Shown here: piece by piece, positions 24,522 through 38,100 of the stretch
Position numbering within the stretch: position 1 is the stretch's first letter
Layout: every line of letters begins with the position of its first letter
Origin: Euwallacea fornicatus
Lineage: Eukaryota > Arthropoda > Insecta > Coleoptera > Curculionidae
Reading direction: 5' to 3'
DNA length: 64,000 nucleotides
Assembly: GCF_040115645.1 (NCBI RefSeq)
Contig: NC_089569.1
Location: 2,728,001-2,792,000 of the forward strand
Position numbers and translations under genes: made by a program
Notes under the pieces: generated by a model
Told to the model about the DNA's origin: nothing
Databases searched by the model: none
What the model saw: the letters and a program-made list of their open reading frames with translations, nothing else

Positions 24522-24985
24522 CATTTTTGGTTATTTAGAACGGGGGTAATATCAAAAATTTACCGGTTACGTTCCTATATCCATCTCTACAAGATTTGTG
24601 CCTACAAAACTCGAAAATTTAATTAGTACAAAAACGCGAAAAATAGCAGTTTCAGTCTCCTCGGGTTTTAGCCACCCCAAACTTATTTATTTTTAACACA
24701 ACGCCCTGTATATTTTACAGGGAGCTTTTTCTATTCTAGAGGGTTAGAAAGGACGGAAATCAATGGCAACACAGTAATAGTCCGCGTAAGCTTTAAAACT
24801 GGAAGCTGGCACCATTGGAGGGAACAAACGAGGTGGATCGTAAAGATGGCTCAAAGAGTTAAAGCGTTTTCTTTATTTCTAGATTCATCCCCGACATCAA
24901 AAGCGGGGAGGTCACGAGTTTCCTACAAGATAATAACCTTGAAAAGGAATGATAGATAAAAGAAAGAGAAATTGGAATCCTCGTT

Positions 24986-25330
24986 TCATTTGGCGGTTCT
25001 TCTCATGGATCGGGAAGAGCATTTGCATCCAAAATTATGTCCGCAGGAACTATCATACACCTCAGCCACGAACTTGAAGGAATTTACCAGCAAGTGTATA
25101 AGTTCCTGATTGCGTTGCAACAAGTGTGCCCCTAAAATTTCAATCTTATATTTTACATTCAAATCACTTCGCATTTTTCTAATGCAAGAGCTGGGATCTT
25201 CTTCTACCATGCTCAGGACATTTTCTTCCAATTCAAGCGTTCTTATTGACGTTGACCTTCCTGGACCTTCATTTTGTTTAAATGAGCCGATTTCTTGTAG
25301 ACTTTGATGAATACCTGGAAAAATCTTTCG
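24986..25330 (-). pseudogene. transposase N-terminal fragment (mariner-like)
   Basis: The minus strand shows GSFKQNEGPGRSTSIRTLELEENVLSMVEEDPSSCIRKM in pieces. It lines up with the RRRSGHPFSARTVELEEAALLQVEVNPSTSIRAI region of the intact transposase at 39954-41027. Only the helix-turn-helix part is left. Confidence 0.55.
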
Positions 25331-26049
25331 TTCAGAAGTTTAACGGTTGAGAAATCGTTCAATGTACAACCGTCTAGCTGCTGCTGAATTTCAATCGGCA
25401 AGACCGTATATGAAATGCATAGCAGTCATCTGGGTGTTCGTATATCGATTTATTTGCAAAGAGAGAAACTGGCAGACCACCAAACGTATCCAACAAGTGG
25501 AAAAAATAGCCGTTATTAGTTATCGTAATAAAAAAAAGGAAACTTTCGTGAAATTTGGAGTATTTAATTTTTTCCTGAACAGTTTTAGAGATATGCAAGA
25601 GATTAGAATTTAACTTTACAGTCGAAAACGAAACCAGATATGAAAACAATTAAGCGGCAGAAAAGTTTCATTTTTAGATACTCTGTTACAAAGATCGATT
25701 AACGTCGCCGAAAACTATCAGGCGTTTTTTCTGTTTATACTTCCTATTCCTCGTGGATACGTTCCTGAAAAGTCTCAGGAAACACCCTGTACAGCACTGA
25801 CGACACTGGTAGTAGGGAGGCCGTTCTCTTACAAAATGCCAATTATTCAATAGTATCACCAAAACATCAGTGTAATAAGTTCTGCCTTAAGCCCCCCTCG
25901 ATGAGGTTTTTCTCGTTACCTGGACAAATAGACCCAACCGATACTACTATTTGCCTTTTACTCCACATCCTCAACTCTTTCGATATATTACTCTATATCA
26001 AAAAAATCAGAACAAAAGGTGAATAAATTTATAAAATAAAAAATGTTTA
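25331..26049. other. no gene seen
   Basis: Short overlapping open frames only. A CACCCTGTAC element-like end lies at about 25786. Confidence 0.35.
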
Positions 26050-27117
26050 TTTGTGCTTTTAAATAAATTTGATCATGTTGAAAATGCTACCCGTCTAACA
26101 CAATGCACTTATGTCATCTTTTTTTTCAATCCTAGGAACAGTCAGAGAAGTCTTTTTCCGGGATGGCTTTCAATACTTTCTTCGATTCGGCTTTTATCTC
26201 CTCAATCGTGTCGAAATGAGGTCTCCGGAGCGGTCTTTTGCGTTTGTCGAAGGGCCAAAAGTCCAACGATGTTAAGTCAGGCAAATAGGGTGGATGTGGA
26301 ACAATTTGGATAGAGCTTTTGGCAAAGTATTCTCGAATAACTAATGCAGTGGGTACGATGAATTATGGTGGTTCAAAAACCAAAAATTGTCTGCCCATAA
26401 TTGTGTCCTTTTGGGACGATTAGCTTCACGCAAACGACGCATCACGTTCAAATAATATACCTTGCGGATATTTTGGCCCGACAGAGGAAATTCATAATGG
26501 TCAACTCTGCGATAATTGAAGAAAATTGCGAACATGTTCTTGATTTTTGAACGAATTTTGACGCAGTTTTTTCGGTCTTGGTTCACTTTTTGTACGATGT
26601 TGGTTCCATTCATCGGTTGGTTCCGGATGAAATATACAGATCCTAGTCCAAATCCCCGATAACGTTGCGTACCATGATGTCCTGGTAGTCAAAAATCCTT
26701 GTTTGATAGATTTCAATGCGTCGCTTTAAAAAAAAATTGAATGTTATTGCGATTTATCGAGATTTGACGCGTTTTATCTTTACATCTTTTAAAACAGTAA
26801 GGGTGGATCCAAACGAAATGTCCGTAGCATCAGCAAGGTTTCCAATTGTCAATCAACGATTTTGGAGTAACTAAATCTTTGATTTCTTTGATGTAGCTTT
26901 CATCGGTCGATATCGATGGTCGTCCGGGGCGTTGTTTCTCCTGAACTCTTTCTAGGGCTCCTTTAAAGCCTTCGCACTACCAGTATACATTTTTTTGCGA
27001 CATAACCGTTGTACAAAAGCCCTACTGTAATATCTTCAACGTTTTCGCCGCAGAACATTCATCCTGCAAACAAAATTGAATGCAAATCCTTCGTTCAACA
27101 AAATTAGACATGGTAAA
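26050..27117 (-). pseudogene. mariner (DD34D) transposase pseudogene
   Basis: The start MSNFVERRICIQFC lies near 27110. Then come a helix-turn-helix region, RPGRPSISTDESYIKEIKDLV, a GTQRYRG-like block, WADNFWFLNHHNSSYP (middle of the catalytic core, second Asp region) and a C-terminal KKR.HKCIVL tail near 26080. Several stops and frame changes are spread through it. The order of blocks is that of a full mariner gene. Confidence 0.75.
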
Positions 27118-28854
27118 AATCGAAAAACTCACTTTTGTATGTTTAAAAAAACGCGTCTAGCTCTACAACAATTGAATCTATTCGGACGAAACTTTGCATA
27201 GATGTTACAGGCAGTGCCACCAACCTACAAAAAAAATAATTTCATGGTTTATACTGCTACTGAAGTTTAAATAAAAAATTCACCTTATTTTTTTCTTACA
27301 GTAGAAAGTAGCTCTGAGCAAACATGCGTGGTCTGCACCTAGCGAGACTGATACTGTCAACCTGCAATTTATTTTTTTTATATTAAAATAAAAGAAGACT
27401 AAAAAATGCTCACTGAAGAAGAACTAGAGTGATTGTGCTTTGAAACAATCCCCCGAGTTTCTGAGGCGAACTCAAGTTACGTGGTTTTCTCAATATAGCA
27501 ATGAATAGATTAACAATATTCCAAAAATTTCCAGGACAGTCATAGTTCCAAAGCTCTCTTCCGGTCACTTTTTTATCCCTTTGCAATAGAGAGCTTAACT
27601 CGTTTCGCACGCAATTCTTATTTTAAAGAGTTTTAAAGCCCCTTAAAGCTATTTTCTGTATTTATAACTACTTGTAAATTGTAATGCAACATCCAAAAAT
27701 TGCAAATAATGCCTTAATGCCACGTATACACCCATTGTCCGTGACAATACTTTAATTAAAATCCGATGTAGACCAACATGTGTCGACCATTTGGCCAGGA
27801 TCCAAATTAAATTAAATATCAAAGAGTGGTGTAACATGAAATTTCTGTTAACTCATTTAAGCCAATTATCGAATTTTACGATATAATTGGAAACCTGCAG
27901 GATTATGCCGAAGTATAATTAAAAACTCTTAATTGATTTCGATTGATTTTATACAGTAAAACCTTTGAAGGGAGTAATTTAAAGTTCCACCTCAGAAATT
28001 GCCAATATAAAACTACCAAGAGAAATATATCTCCGATGAATCGACAAAAACCCAATGTAACTTCACTTGAACTCGACAGTTCAGTTGTTTATTCTCAAAG
28101 GGCTTTATTGGACAATCCAAGAAACGGAACTTAGGACATTCTTTTACTTTTATATGCTTACTCGTGCACAGAGGCTGTCTTAGAAAGTTCGCCTTTATCT
28201 GCAGTACTTTCAGCGAAAAAATACATCAGTTTCCCTCTCTCAAACTCTCACTACGTAAGTTGCAGATCTTGTAGAAACACTCTTGAGGAGTGGTCAATAA
28301 TAACGGGGTAAAAGAGTTAGGGATAAAAATAATTGTGTAACGCTACTGTTAGACCACCGAAAACTGCTCGTAAATAAATTCAGTGGACATGTTTACTCTG
28401 ATATATTCGAAAACTTTACTGCAGTCCTGTCAAGGTAATAAAGAGAAAGTTTGGCGCAGTCCGATGGAAATTTGCCTTGTAGTTTTCTGCAAATAGTTAA
28501 ATGGGGCGTCTAAATTGTTTACAATTACGAGGGTATTTCTTGTTCCGGGGTTAATATAGAGAAAGTTAGCGAGAGAACAAATAATTAGTAGCAACAGAAA
28601 AAATTTAAAAGCAAATGCAAAAGCAATTTCCCCAGAAAAGAAGAGCCCTTAAACCAGGTTTTAAATATTTGAAACATATACAGGGTGTCTCATTAAAAAA
28701 CCCGGCAGTTGAAAAGCCATAACAGGCGACCCATTTTATATGAGTTTTAATAAAAACCTTTAGGCACTTTGAAAAATTTTGAGGCAATGAACTACTCAAC
28801 TATTAGCCTTGGGTATAGGAATGTCCACATTAGAAATTATGCCCAGGACATATA
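27118..28854. other. intergenic, dispersed repeats
   Basis: No gene seen. 28430-28660 is collinear with 31740-31980 (shared GCAAATAATTA, AAAAGCAATT and CCCTTAAACC-type blocks). A lone CAGGGTGTCTC end preceded by TA occurs at 28681 without a partner nearby. Confidence 0.4.
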
Positions 28855-29747
28855 CAGGGTGTTATTTAAGTAAGTTGTCAAATTTTAAAGGGTGATTCTT
28901 TGAGTGGGTTTAAGACGAAAAATTTACGTAAACTTAGAACCGGTAATGCTTCGTTTGCAACGTACAGGGTGTCAAACTTTTTTTATCGTTGCATAATAAA
29001 AAATCTCCTAAATAACAAAACGTAAATTATTGTGCCAGTGAAAGTTGGTGACAGTTTTTAACTGAAGTACTTCGGAATATTTTAACCAGAAACTGTGTGT
29101 CACCTTTGGCAAGTTACGTGCACAGGGATAACGCCAGAAATTTAATAAAAAACAAACAAGAAAACGCTTTATTAAAACTACAATTAAACTAATGGAATGC
29201 ATTTTTTTTAAATTTTAACAATAAGTAAGTCGAAACTTAGAATAGTTGCTGAAAATGTCTTCCTTCAATTTCAACGCAAGCATTAGCTGCTCTTACCATC
29301 GATTACCGAGCACGTTAAAATATTTCCGACGTACATCTTATCTGATTACACGAATCCTGTATTCGTTCGATTAATTCGTCTTCAATGGTGCCCGAAGTTC
29401 TATAAACGAAGGACTTTATATGTCCTCAAAGGAAAAAATCTAACAGATTTAAATCCGGTAACCCAGGTGATCATGTCCATATTTAATTCGAAAAATATAT
29501 AAAAGTTTTCAGAAAATAGAGGGCGCATAAATAACAATAATAATCATGTATAACACTGTCAAATTTCAACAAAAATTTATATTTTTACGAAAAAACGATG
29601 TTTTAAGAAAAATTTTACACCCTGTATCTTGAAAACGAAGCATTACCGAATCTATCTTTATGTAAACTTTTCGTCTTAGGATCACTCATCTAATCATCCA
29701 AACAATCGCCATTTAAAATCGGGCCCGGTACTTAAATATCATCATCG
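28855..29747 (-). mobile_element. decayed mariner-like element with double CAGGGTG end
   Basis: The left terminus CAGGGTGTTATTTAAGT is preceded by TA, and a second CAGGGTGTCAAACTTT begins 110 bp inside at 28965. The right side holds the inverted inner motif (CACCCTG ending 29624, with matching GAAAACGAAGCATTACCG) and a worn outer end near 29747. Between them, about 29470-29240 on the minus strand shows a decayed transposase C-terminus (pieces like TGFKSVRFFPLRTYK and a final EGRHF-like tail). Non-autonomous or dead. Confidence 0.6.
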
Positions 29748-30210
29748 ATATCTCAACTGCAATAAATATACAGGATGTTCAATTTAAATATTTCGACCTT
29801 TGGGCCAGTTCAGCTTCAACATGGTTAATTTTCAAGTTTTATCGAAATGTTCACGTTTGAATCAGTATAACACCACAACAGTAGGAGATTATTTGATGTA
29901 CGCAACTTCTAATATTAGAAATGATCCCCATGATATACACGTGCAAAATATTAAAAAAATATGCAAAATGTCCTATTTCAAAAACTAAACTTTTCAGTGG
30001 CCAAAATGTGTGATTTATTTTAGTAAGTTGTGCTTGAAACGTTCACTTCGATTCGACAAGCCTCCTCAGTTACTCGAGGTAGTTATAAGAACAGCTATAC
30101 AGAGTTAACCACGCAACACATTCATAAGCAAATTGTTTACTTCCCGTTATCATTGCCTAATAAAATATGGTTTCAGGCTAGAATCCATCGTTTTGAATCC
30201 AAAGAAAATA

Positions 30211-30833
30211 CAGGGTGAGTCGGGAGGATCGTGCCAAACTTCAGGAGTGTGTTGTACATGAAAAACAAATGTAAAAAAACTCAAATGTTGTTATCCGATT
30301 TTCGTTTGTTTACAAGTTATAGTGTAAATAAAATTAAAACATAAAGGCTAAGCAACATTTAGACGAAACGTTTCCTGGACGTTGGATCGGTCGTGGTGGC
30401 CCTATTAGTTGGCCTCCAAGGTCTCCAGACCTCACACCACTAGACTATTGTTTGTGGGGTTGGTTTAAAACTGAAATGTACAGAGTAAAAGTGGACACTC
30501 AAGATGCACTAATCCGACGCATTAGAAATGCTGCAGCTGCCATTAAAGAAAGACATGAAACAATCAGGAGCGCAACGAATGCTCTTCATAGACGAAGCCG
30601 AAAATGTTTAGAAGTTAATGGCAATATTTTTGAACATTTACTATGATATCCAAACGTTAATTTATGGAATTTCTTATGAAATTTATAATTTTTTAAATTT
30701 TATGTTTTAATTTTATTTACGCTATAACTTGTAAACAAACGAAAATCGGATAACAACATTTGAGTTTTTTTACATTTATTTTTCATGTACAACACGCTCC
30801 TGAAGTTTGGCACGATCCTCCCGACTCACCCTG
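30211..30833 (+). mobile_element. internally deleted mariner-like element, copy 1
   Basis: A 623-bp element with about 128-bp inverted ends starting CAGGGTGAGTCGGGAGGATC, flanked by TA (30209-30210 and 30834-30835). The centre is the 3' third of a transposase gene. A second copy with the same structure lies at 62212-62834. Both look like deletion derivatives spread by a transposase encoded elsewhere. Confidence 0.9.
30350..30646 (+). pseudogene. transposase C-terminal fragment inside the deleted element
   Basis: The frame reads GRWIGRGGPISWPPRSPDL..LDYCLWGWFK (third catalytic Asp region), then a helical basic tail ending NGNIFEHLL. This is the same arrangement as the C-terminus of the 357-aa transposase at 39954-41027. 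The first two acidic residues are deleted. Confidence 0.85.
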
Positions 30834-30929
30834 TATTTCCAAAATGGCAGCACTGTCGGTAATATCGGAAGCAGCTACCAACTTCGTTATTTTAACAGAA
30901 ATCCCCTAATTTTTTCATGATTTACAGAC

Positions 30930-31330
30930 TTTCAGACAAAGTTATTGAAATTTGAAACGATGCTACTTCGTAGAGATGTGTCGGTGTTTATGGAAGAGTT
31001 TTTGTCAAATTGAAATACGTTAAAAGGGAACTTATTAGGTCCTTTTTCAACTCCAGGACACTGATTCCAAAATTCGCAACGGTTAGCTCACAATACCGAT
31101 TTCCGCGGGGTCTTGCAAAATTTTCAAATTTTCCCATATACCTCGGAAGTGGCAAATTTTAAATATAAGGTACTTCACATCAGTTGGCCTTAAAATTAAA
31201 CGATAAATCCCAAAATGACAAGAAAATTAGGAAGTTCTATTCGAAATAACAAAGTTGGATGCTACTTCCGCTCTAACCGGAAATGACGCCATTTTGAAAA
31301 TATTTTACTTGGAATCAAAATGGTACATTC
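30930..31330. repeat. old dispersed repeat, copy B (partner at 6570-6900)
   Basis: Collinear with 6570-6900, for example ACAATACCGATTTCCGCGGGG versus ACAATACCAGTTTTTGCGG and CCTTAAAATTAAACGATAAATCC versus CCTTAAAATTTGATGAGAAATCC. Non-coding. Confidence 0.55.
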
Positions 31331-34300
31331 TAGCCTGAAGTTAAATGGCATTGAAATACGCTGGTGAGAAGTCCAAAATTTCCTAGTGAACTATCCTGAC
31401 TAACTCTGTATTAAAAATAGTCTACAAGTCGTAAGAAGTAAATACGGGAAAAGATACAGACTGTCCGATTTAAAGTTCTCAACTTTCAGAGCAAAACAAT
31501 ATGAAGGGACAAACTCGTTCTTATGATTTGTTTTATGCAGAAAGCTCTTCTACTGCTGAATGATGATATTCCTGTTCTTGGCGTTAAGCTCTTCCATTTC
31601 AGAGACAAGTCGACTCTCCTGGTTGCTACGGAAGTATTGTATGATGGGCATTGTTTTACAATTGCTGTTGTCTTCTCTGGTTGGTTTTTAATTCGATTCA
31701 ACTCTAGACTTTTTTTTTATAAGCTAAGTTTCTGGAAGTAGTAAGGCTAGAGCCATCTCCCCTTTCACTCGAAACAATAAGGCCCAGGGGACGCTGAAAT
31801 GATTATATGAGGATACAGTTTTGGAGGCATTTCTTTTTTCGGTTTATTGCGAAGGAAGCTAAACGGGTTGCAAATAATTAATAATAACGGAAAATCGCTT
31901 AAAAGTGAATTCAAAAGCAATTCCTCCCGGGAGGATATGTCCCTAAACCGGAAAGTAAAATTTTAAATCTCATCCGATTTTCACCTGTCTGAGCGGTATA
32001 GAAATAATGTAATCCCAGAAAATCCCTGGACTGGCCATTCACCGCTAACAAGCTACTCAATTCTGGGAAAATTTGTGGACACCTATATAGCGTTACATTT
32101 TTATTCCCATACTATCCACGTTCCAGATTCGAAACACACTTGTTATGCGACGTAGGTACACACAAAGAATATACCTGGAAACTTTAATAGGAGCTTCGCG
32201 GAATATTGTAACAACATTTTTAACTATATCGATTAAAAACCAACAAACTGCAAACAGAACCTGAGGAGATTCTTATCGAGGAACTTCGTAATTAAGGTGA
32301 CAATACTAGCTGAAAAGACATCCAGAAACTTTCCCCTAAACTCAATCAGCAATAAATTTACATGCTCTGTTATTTCGCGTTTAACTAAATTATTTAGTTT
32401 CCGCTTTTCAGATTTAGATTGATTTACTTCTATAAATCCCAAACTTTCGGATGCAGGAAAATAAAGGGACTAATTAAACTTTCAGGTTAGTGGGAGTTTT
32501 GTTTAGTTGGCTCCTCTCTGCATTGTAATTGGGGATGAGAGGAGCTAAAGTTGGTTTAGAGGCAAGATTGTCTAGGATGTCCTCTATTTAACATAATATT
32601 GCACCAATTTGGTCATCCTCTCGTTATTAATCAACAGCATGATGGCGTGCACAACCGAAATCCCCGCTTTGTTATCTTGACTTATACAAGATCAAAGGGA
32701 AATTCCGTATTCAATTCGTACACTCCAGAGTGCTAACTAGGGAGGAATATGTTATACATTGTAAGCAAAGCCAAATTAAATCTGAATAATAATGAGTTAT
32801 ATTTTGACGAGGGGTTGCTTTAAAATTATTTCGAATTCGTTATTGTTATTATTATTAGCATGTCGGATGGTTCCGGTGTTATTGGAGAGAGCAACACTTT
32901 TTCCTTTCATCCAGCATTGCATTTTGATATCTGCTCTATTCCTTTTAATCTTCCCTTGGCAAGTATCGATCGGGCATAATTTCGAAAAGCAGACCACCCG
33001 CTAGGAAAGCACAAAGGCTTCGGTTTTTCTTTGTGAAATGCTTTATTAACACCAAGTAGATATCGTTCGTTTCGTTGAATCCTCGGATGCTCCCTCTGAA
33101 AATATATTGCGGCAATATCTTTGCACTGAGGAAACAATGGCGTTTCTATATATCGAATGTCTGATCTATACGGATAATAAGCGATTCAATTTTCTGTTGA
33201 GTCAGCCCGTTTCCCATCCATACACACGATTTTATTGGGCTATGAGCTGTGACGTTCCCCACTCTCATTATACTCTAAAAAACAAATCTCTGCAATTTTT
33301 TTCCAAACAGTTTTAATGCGCTTTTCAAACTGTGTTGCGGCCTTGTGCGAACAAACAATATTCTGGAATATTTGAATAATTTTTCATAATCCGGATTCTA
33401 CGCGGATTATGTTGCGAATTCCCAGCTTTATGGCCAAGTGTTTAATCGAAAACACAAAGTGGAAGCTGCTTTCAACTCGACAGACATGCGAGCAGTGTAG
33501 ACATCCCTTTAGAGGGCATATTTCATTTTTGTCCAGAAGGGAGGAAAGAGTGCAATGGAAAGTTTGTTCGTGTAAAAGTTGAAAGTTGCATCTTTTAAGG
33601 CAGAACTTGCATGGCTGGAATTTTGAGGGTTTCTATCGTCAATTTTATTTGTCTTATACGGCACTAAGCAAGGAATATATGATTAGATAATAAAGTTTAT
33701 AGGAGTTTGAATTTTATAACTCAAGAGCGATGTTGTCATAGAGCTGAGTTTCTCTTATTTAGTGGTTGGGGTGCGATTGGGAAATTCGTTTTTCTACTGG
33801 ACACTTTCATCTGAGAAATCGACAAATGATCCCATACTGCATTGCAAGATGCTTACCTAAAACAGAAAATAATCAGATATTTTTTAACTGAAGTCAAACT
33901 GAAAGTTCGGCATTTATCCATAAGAGATTGACATTGCACGTATCAAAGACTACACAGGATGTTTTATTCGAATATATTGGACACAAAGCGAAATTACAGA
34001 TTTGCAAGAGTTTCTCTGAAACGTTTCTTTTGAAGACTAACACTCCCAAACCATACGAGATAGGTAGAAACACCTATATCAAGAACAATCTCGAGAATAT
34101 ATAACTTCTCATCAACATTGTATATGCAGGCTGTAATACATGATCATGACGATAATTCAGGGAGCAATAGTAGGCTGAAAATTAATGAAAAAAGGTTTGT
34201 AAACCCCTTAATCATAGTCGCACAATTTTCGATGTACAGGGTGACCAAGTAGGACATGTTTTAATATTTTGCGTTTTATTCACATATTGCCTGAGTTAAA

Positions 34301-35136
34301 TTTTTGAAACTTCAACATCTATTTTTTAAGACCCTTTCTAACAAAATGTGAAAATCGTCGGCAGCCATATACAGAGTGTAAATTTTTTTCAGGTCATGTA
34401 CTACTTCATGCTTTGTATCTTTTTTAAGGAACATCATATATGAATTCTGATACCAAATTTAAATTCCTTCTTCAATTGCTTAGCTTTTTGGTAATATATA
34501 GCATTTTCGTATCTTTCTGTGCTTTCGTAGAATCTGCAAAAATATCTATCGATACAAGTTGACAATATAAAGAGAGTAAGGAGAAAAAATAATCATGGTA
34601 CTCAGTTATCAACTATTTAAAGAAATTCGTCAGGTTTAATCAAATTTCTTAATATAAAAATTAATCTAAACGAAAACGAAAAGGTGTGACATTTTGCCAT
34701 CCTGTATAAGGAAAATGGTGCGTTTTTGACCATGGGTCTATTAGCAATTTTTCCATTCTTTTTCAGAATACTACCTCCCCTGACACATCTCTATGATGAT
34801 ATGTTACTCCTTGTATACAGTGATTTTATCAAAATATTCACTTGGATACCTTCGAATTTCCAAACTATCGGGAATAGTTATAGTAATACCCATATCATAC
34901 ATTATCTTTAGGATAATTCTAATTCTAAATTTCGAAAAACATACAGGTTGTTCCATCTTAACAAGCCAATAACAGAGATAAGTGGAACCATAAATTTGAT
35001 TGTGTCGCGACACTTCATAGAACCCTTTTTGGCATACGAGACACCCAATAATAAAACTTCTATTAAAAAGTACTGAAATTTCATTTAAAAAATATATACA
35101 CTGCAAGCTTAACTTCCTAAACTACAAATCAATTCA
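31331..35136. other. intergenic stretch 3' of the cuticular gene
   Basis: No gene could be supported. The stretch holds a repeat block at 31740-31980 (partner at 28430-28660), another at 32280-32510 (partner at 22110-22345), and a lone CAGGGTGACC end at about 34238. Confidence 0.4.
32280..32510. repeat. dispersed repeat, direct partner of 22110-22345
   Basis: Collinear with the earlier block, including CTCAATCAGCAATAAATTTACATG and GACTAATTAAACTTTCAGG. Diverged at many sites. Confidence 0.6.
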
Positions 35137-38100
35137 TCATTGCTTGGGTTTTCCCACAATGTATATCCCTTCAGGCAACTCATTTTCCTGCTCCAGTGTT
35201 TGCCTATATGCATCGTTTTGCTTACTCGACGACGACAGCGTATTTATAACCTAAAAATCACAAATCATTTGCAGAAAACCAAACTCCCTTCTAACCAACT
35301 CACATTATCATGTCCAGCTGGCACTTGCTGAACGTAGCTAGTAACAGGCTTAAACAACCCCCTATCACCATTATTGACCACCTGTGCATGTACGGTGGGC
35401 GTGGCCTGAGTAGACGTGTAACGCCCTGTTGGCGCATTATAAGAGGGGGAGGTTGGAATTGGGGTATAATGCTGATTCTGATAAGAAGAAGTGACTTGAG
35501 TGGGTGCGTACTGAGTTTGATAGGTGGGTGGATTTTGGCTAGGCGCGTAATTTTTTTGAAAGGTGGGCGTGTAGTGGTGTTCGTAAGAGGGCGTGGTTGG
35601 TGTGGGCGAGTGATATGAGGCAGTTGATTGAGTGTATGATGGTTGATATTCGTGAGAGTTTGTTGTATAGATATGAGCGAGTTTTGAAGGATAGTTTTGG
35701 TCCTGAAAAATGTTATTAATGATTAATTATTGTTTGAATTAGAGGTTGTAGGATTATTATTACGTGAATTGCAGGCCCTTCGAGGTAATAGAGAGGACTG
35801 GGAGTAGTGTGATGCACGTATTTAACTGGGGACTGATGTTGCTCTAAACTTCCTTCCTGTAAAATAAAAAAAAATTACTTTAGCGAGTCGTAAAAACATC
35901 CACCTGTCATATAAAAGCTTGTAAAGCCCCTGTAAAACAATACGCTTCCGTTGAAGATACTGTTTAAATTTATCCTTGAGATAAATTTATACAGCCCATA
36001 AAAAGGCTAATCGGAGATGAAAATACGGCTCACCGGAGAATTAGAGTCGTCAACTGAGCCCGAAATTATGAGCGGCTTTTGAGCTGATACAGGAAAACAG
36101 GTAATTTTACGCTAAATAAAATTTGATATTCCCTCTCTGATTTCCATAAGAGAGTTATTTGAAAAAGAAGAAAATCCGTATTTTCTTTTTTATGTTTTCG
36201 AGAGACTTACATATTCGCTATTCTCAGACTCCACGTAATCATAGGTTTTCACAGTTTTACTATTTGTTTCTTCTCTTGAACTGTACTGAGATACAGGTAT
36301 TTGGTTTATATCTTTGTGAGCTACATAGACCACGTTCGGGTTAGGAATATATTGAGGATGTTGTTGAGCTTCCGGATCTTCTTCATACTTCACATCTGCC
36401 TTATATCTGATTAAATCTCGAGCTAGATTATAAAGATAACAAATTATAAAAGATTTTACCCATGTTTGTCAGCTTTATAGGAAACAATTTGCACCCTCCC
36501 ATCTGGAAGTTTCACCCTATATTCCCCATTAGTCGCCTTGGAACTCCTCACTTGCTGATGGGAAAAGTCATCTCCTGTAGCTTTATCCAAGACTTTATAG
36601 GCAAAAGCATAGTTGTTCTTCTTGATGGGAGCCTATAGAGAGGTGGATTCATTTTACCATGTAAAAGTAAACCAAAATTCACATAAATTTACGTTGTGAA
36701 ATAAATTCGGTAATAATATTCGACATTTCAGTGTCCGACTTTCCCAGCAAACAGATTATGTATTCGCAATTATTAGTAGAGATGCGATTGGCGAATAACA
36801 TAAATTCGGCATTGGTTTAGTTTATTTGACGAGGCTTAAAATTGAAAACAAATATGGAGATATGTCTGCAAAACTTGTTACAGTTATTAGTATGAAATAG
36901 AAATCCCATGTGTCACAAGGTAGATTGGATATTGAGGATGGAATTTTGCAAGAGGTGAAACCGTGAAATATATGATGATTCGATAATGAAAAGAAATGGG
37001 ATAGGTGATAAGGAAATCAAGGAAAAAAAGATAAATCAGCAATAAAAAAATGAAAAAAGTACAACACACAGTTTTAGCTCTACGTCTTCAATGTTGGCTT
37101 TACTACGCCACGATTTCTTTAGCTCGCAGACTGCAAACTTTATTGATTATAGAGAATACCTGACTGTTTATTCAGTTTGAAATTCATTGACTTAGAAAAA
37201 CTATTTGAAGCATTAGACTTTTTAAATTTTCTTGTCTCGAAGGTCAATCAAGCGTGTTTTCTCAAGACTTAAAATCCGAACTCACTGCGCCACCGTTGAT
37301 TGATTACCTCAAGTACAAATTTTATTATTTATTCAGAACCTCTGAAAGCTTATGCGTTCTGAAATATACATTTGCATATAACGTTAATTTATGAAGAAAA
37401 AAAGGTTTCGACATATTCTTTTTTTGAAGATTATTTTACCACATTCATTCGGTGAATGAAGCCGAAAAGTTTACATTTCATACATCTCCGAGATTCACCC
37501 TATTTTTGAATAGATGAAATTTTACAAATAAGCTATTTCATCTATGTTCCCCTAAAAGCGCTCTCACCAGCCCGCAAATGTGTTTTAATCCAATAGAATC
37601 TTCCTTCGCTTGATCATCCAAAACTTAATTGGTATCTGGGACTTACCTTGATTTACCATTTGCTTGAGTACAAAAACGTTGTGTCATAAATGTTGAAAAA
37701 AAAAAGTTCTCGGCGCTTCCTTCCAAAACAGTCTGCTGCAAATCTCGTGAAAACCGATTTAATAGAGAAAATGTTCATAGAAATGAAATTCCATTAAACC
37801 AACAAATAGTAAAAATTCCCCCGTAACTATGTAATAACGATATTATTATGCAGCTCAACCGAAATGCACCGGTTTCGCGGTGAAGTTACATAGCATTAAT
37901 CTTTTTTGAGCAATTTTAATTTTAATTTCGCCTCGAAATATAAAAATTGTTACGGAAAAATGTTACGAGGAAAAGTAAAATCTTGGCTAGATTAAATAAG
38001 TTGCTCAGCTCAAAATGATTTACGGAAGGCAAATTTTTGTTGTTTGCTTTCGGGCCGGCTCTAAAAGATTAGCTCAGAGCTGGATTTTGAGGCAATAAAA

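Noticed and set aside
36159..36344. Plus-strand frames over 36-40.9 kb such as 36159-36344 and 40547-40884
   Set aside because: These are shadows of the cuticular exon and of the transposase ORF on the minus strand.
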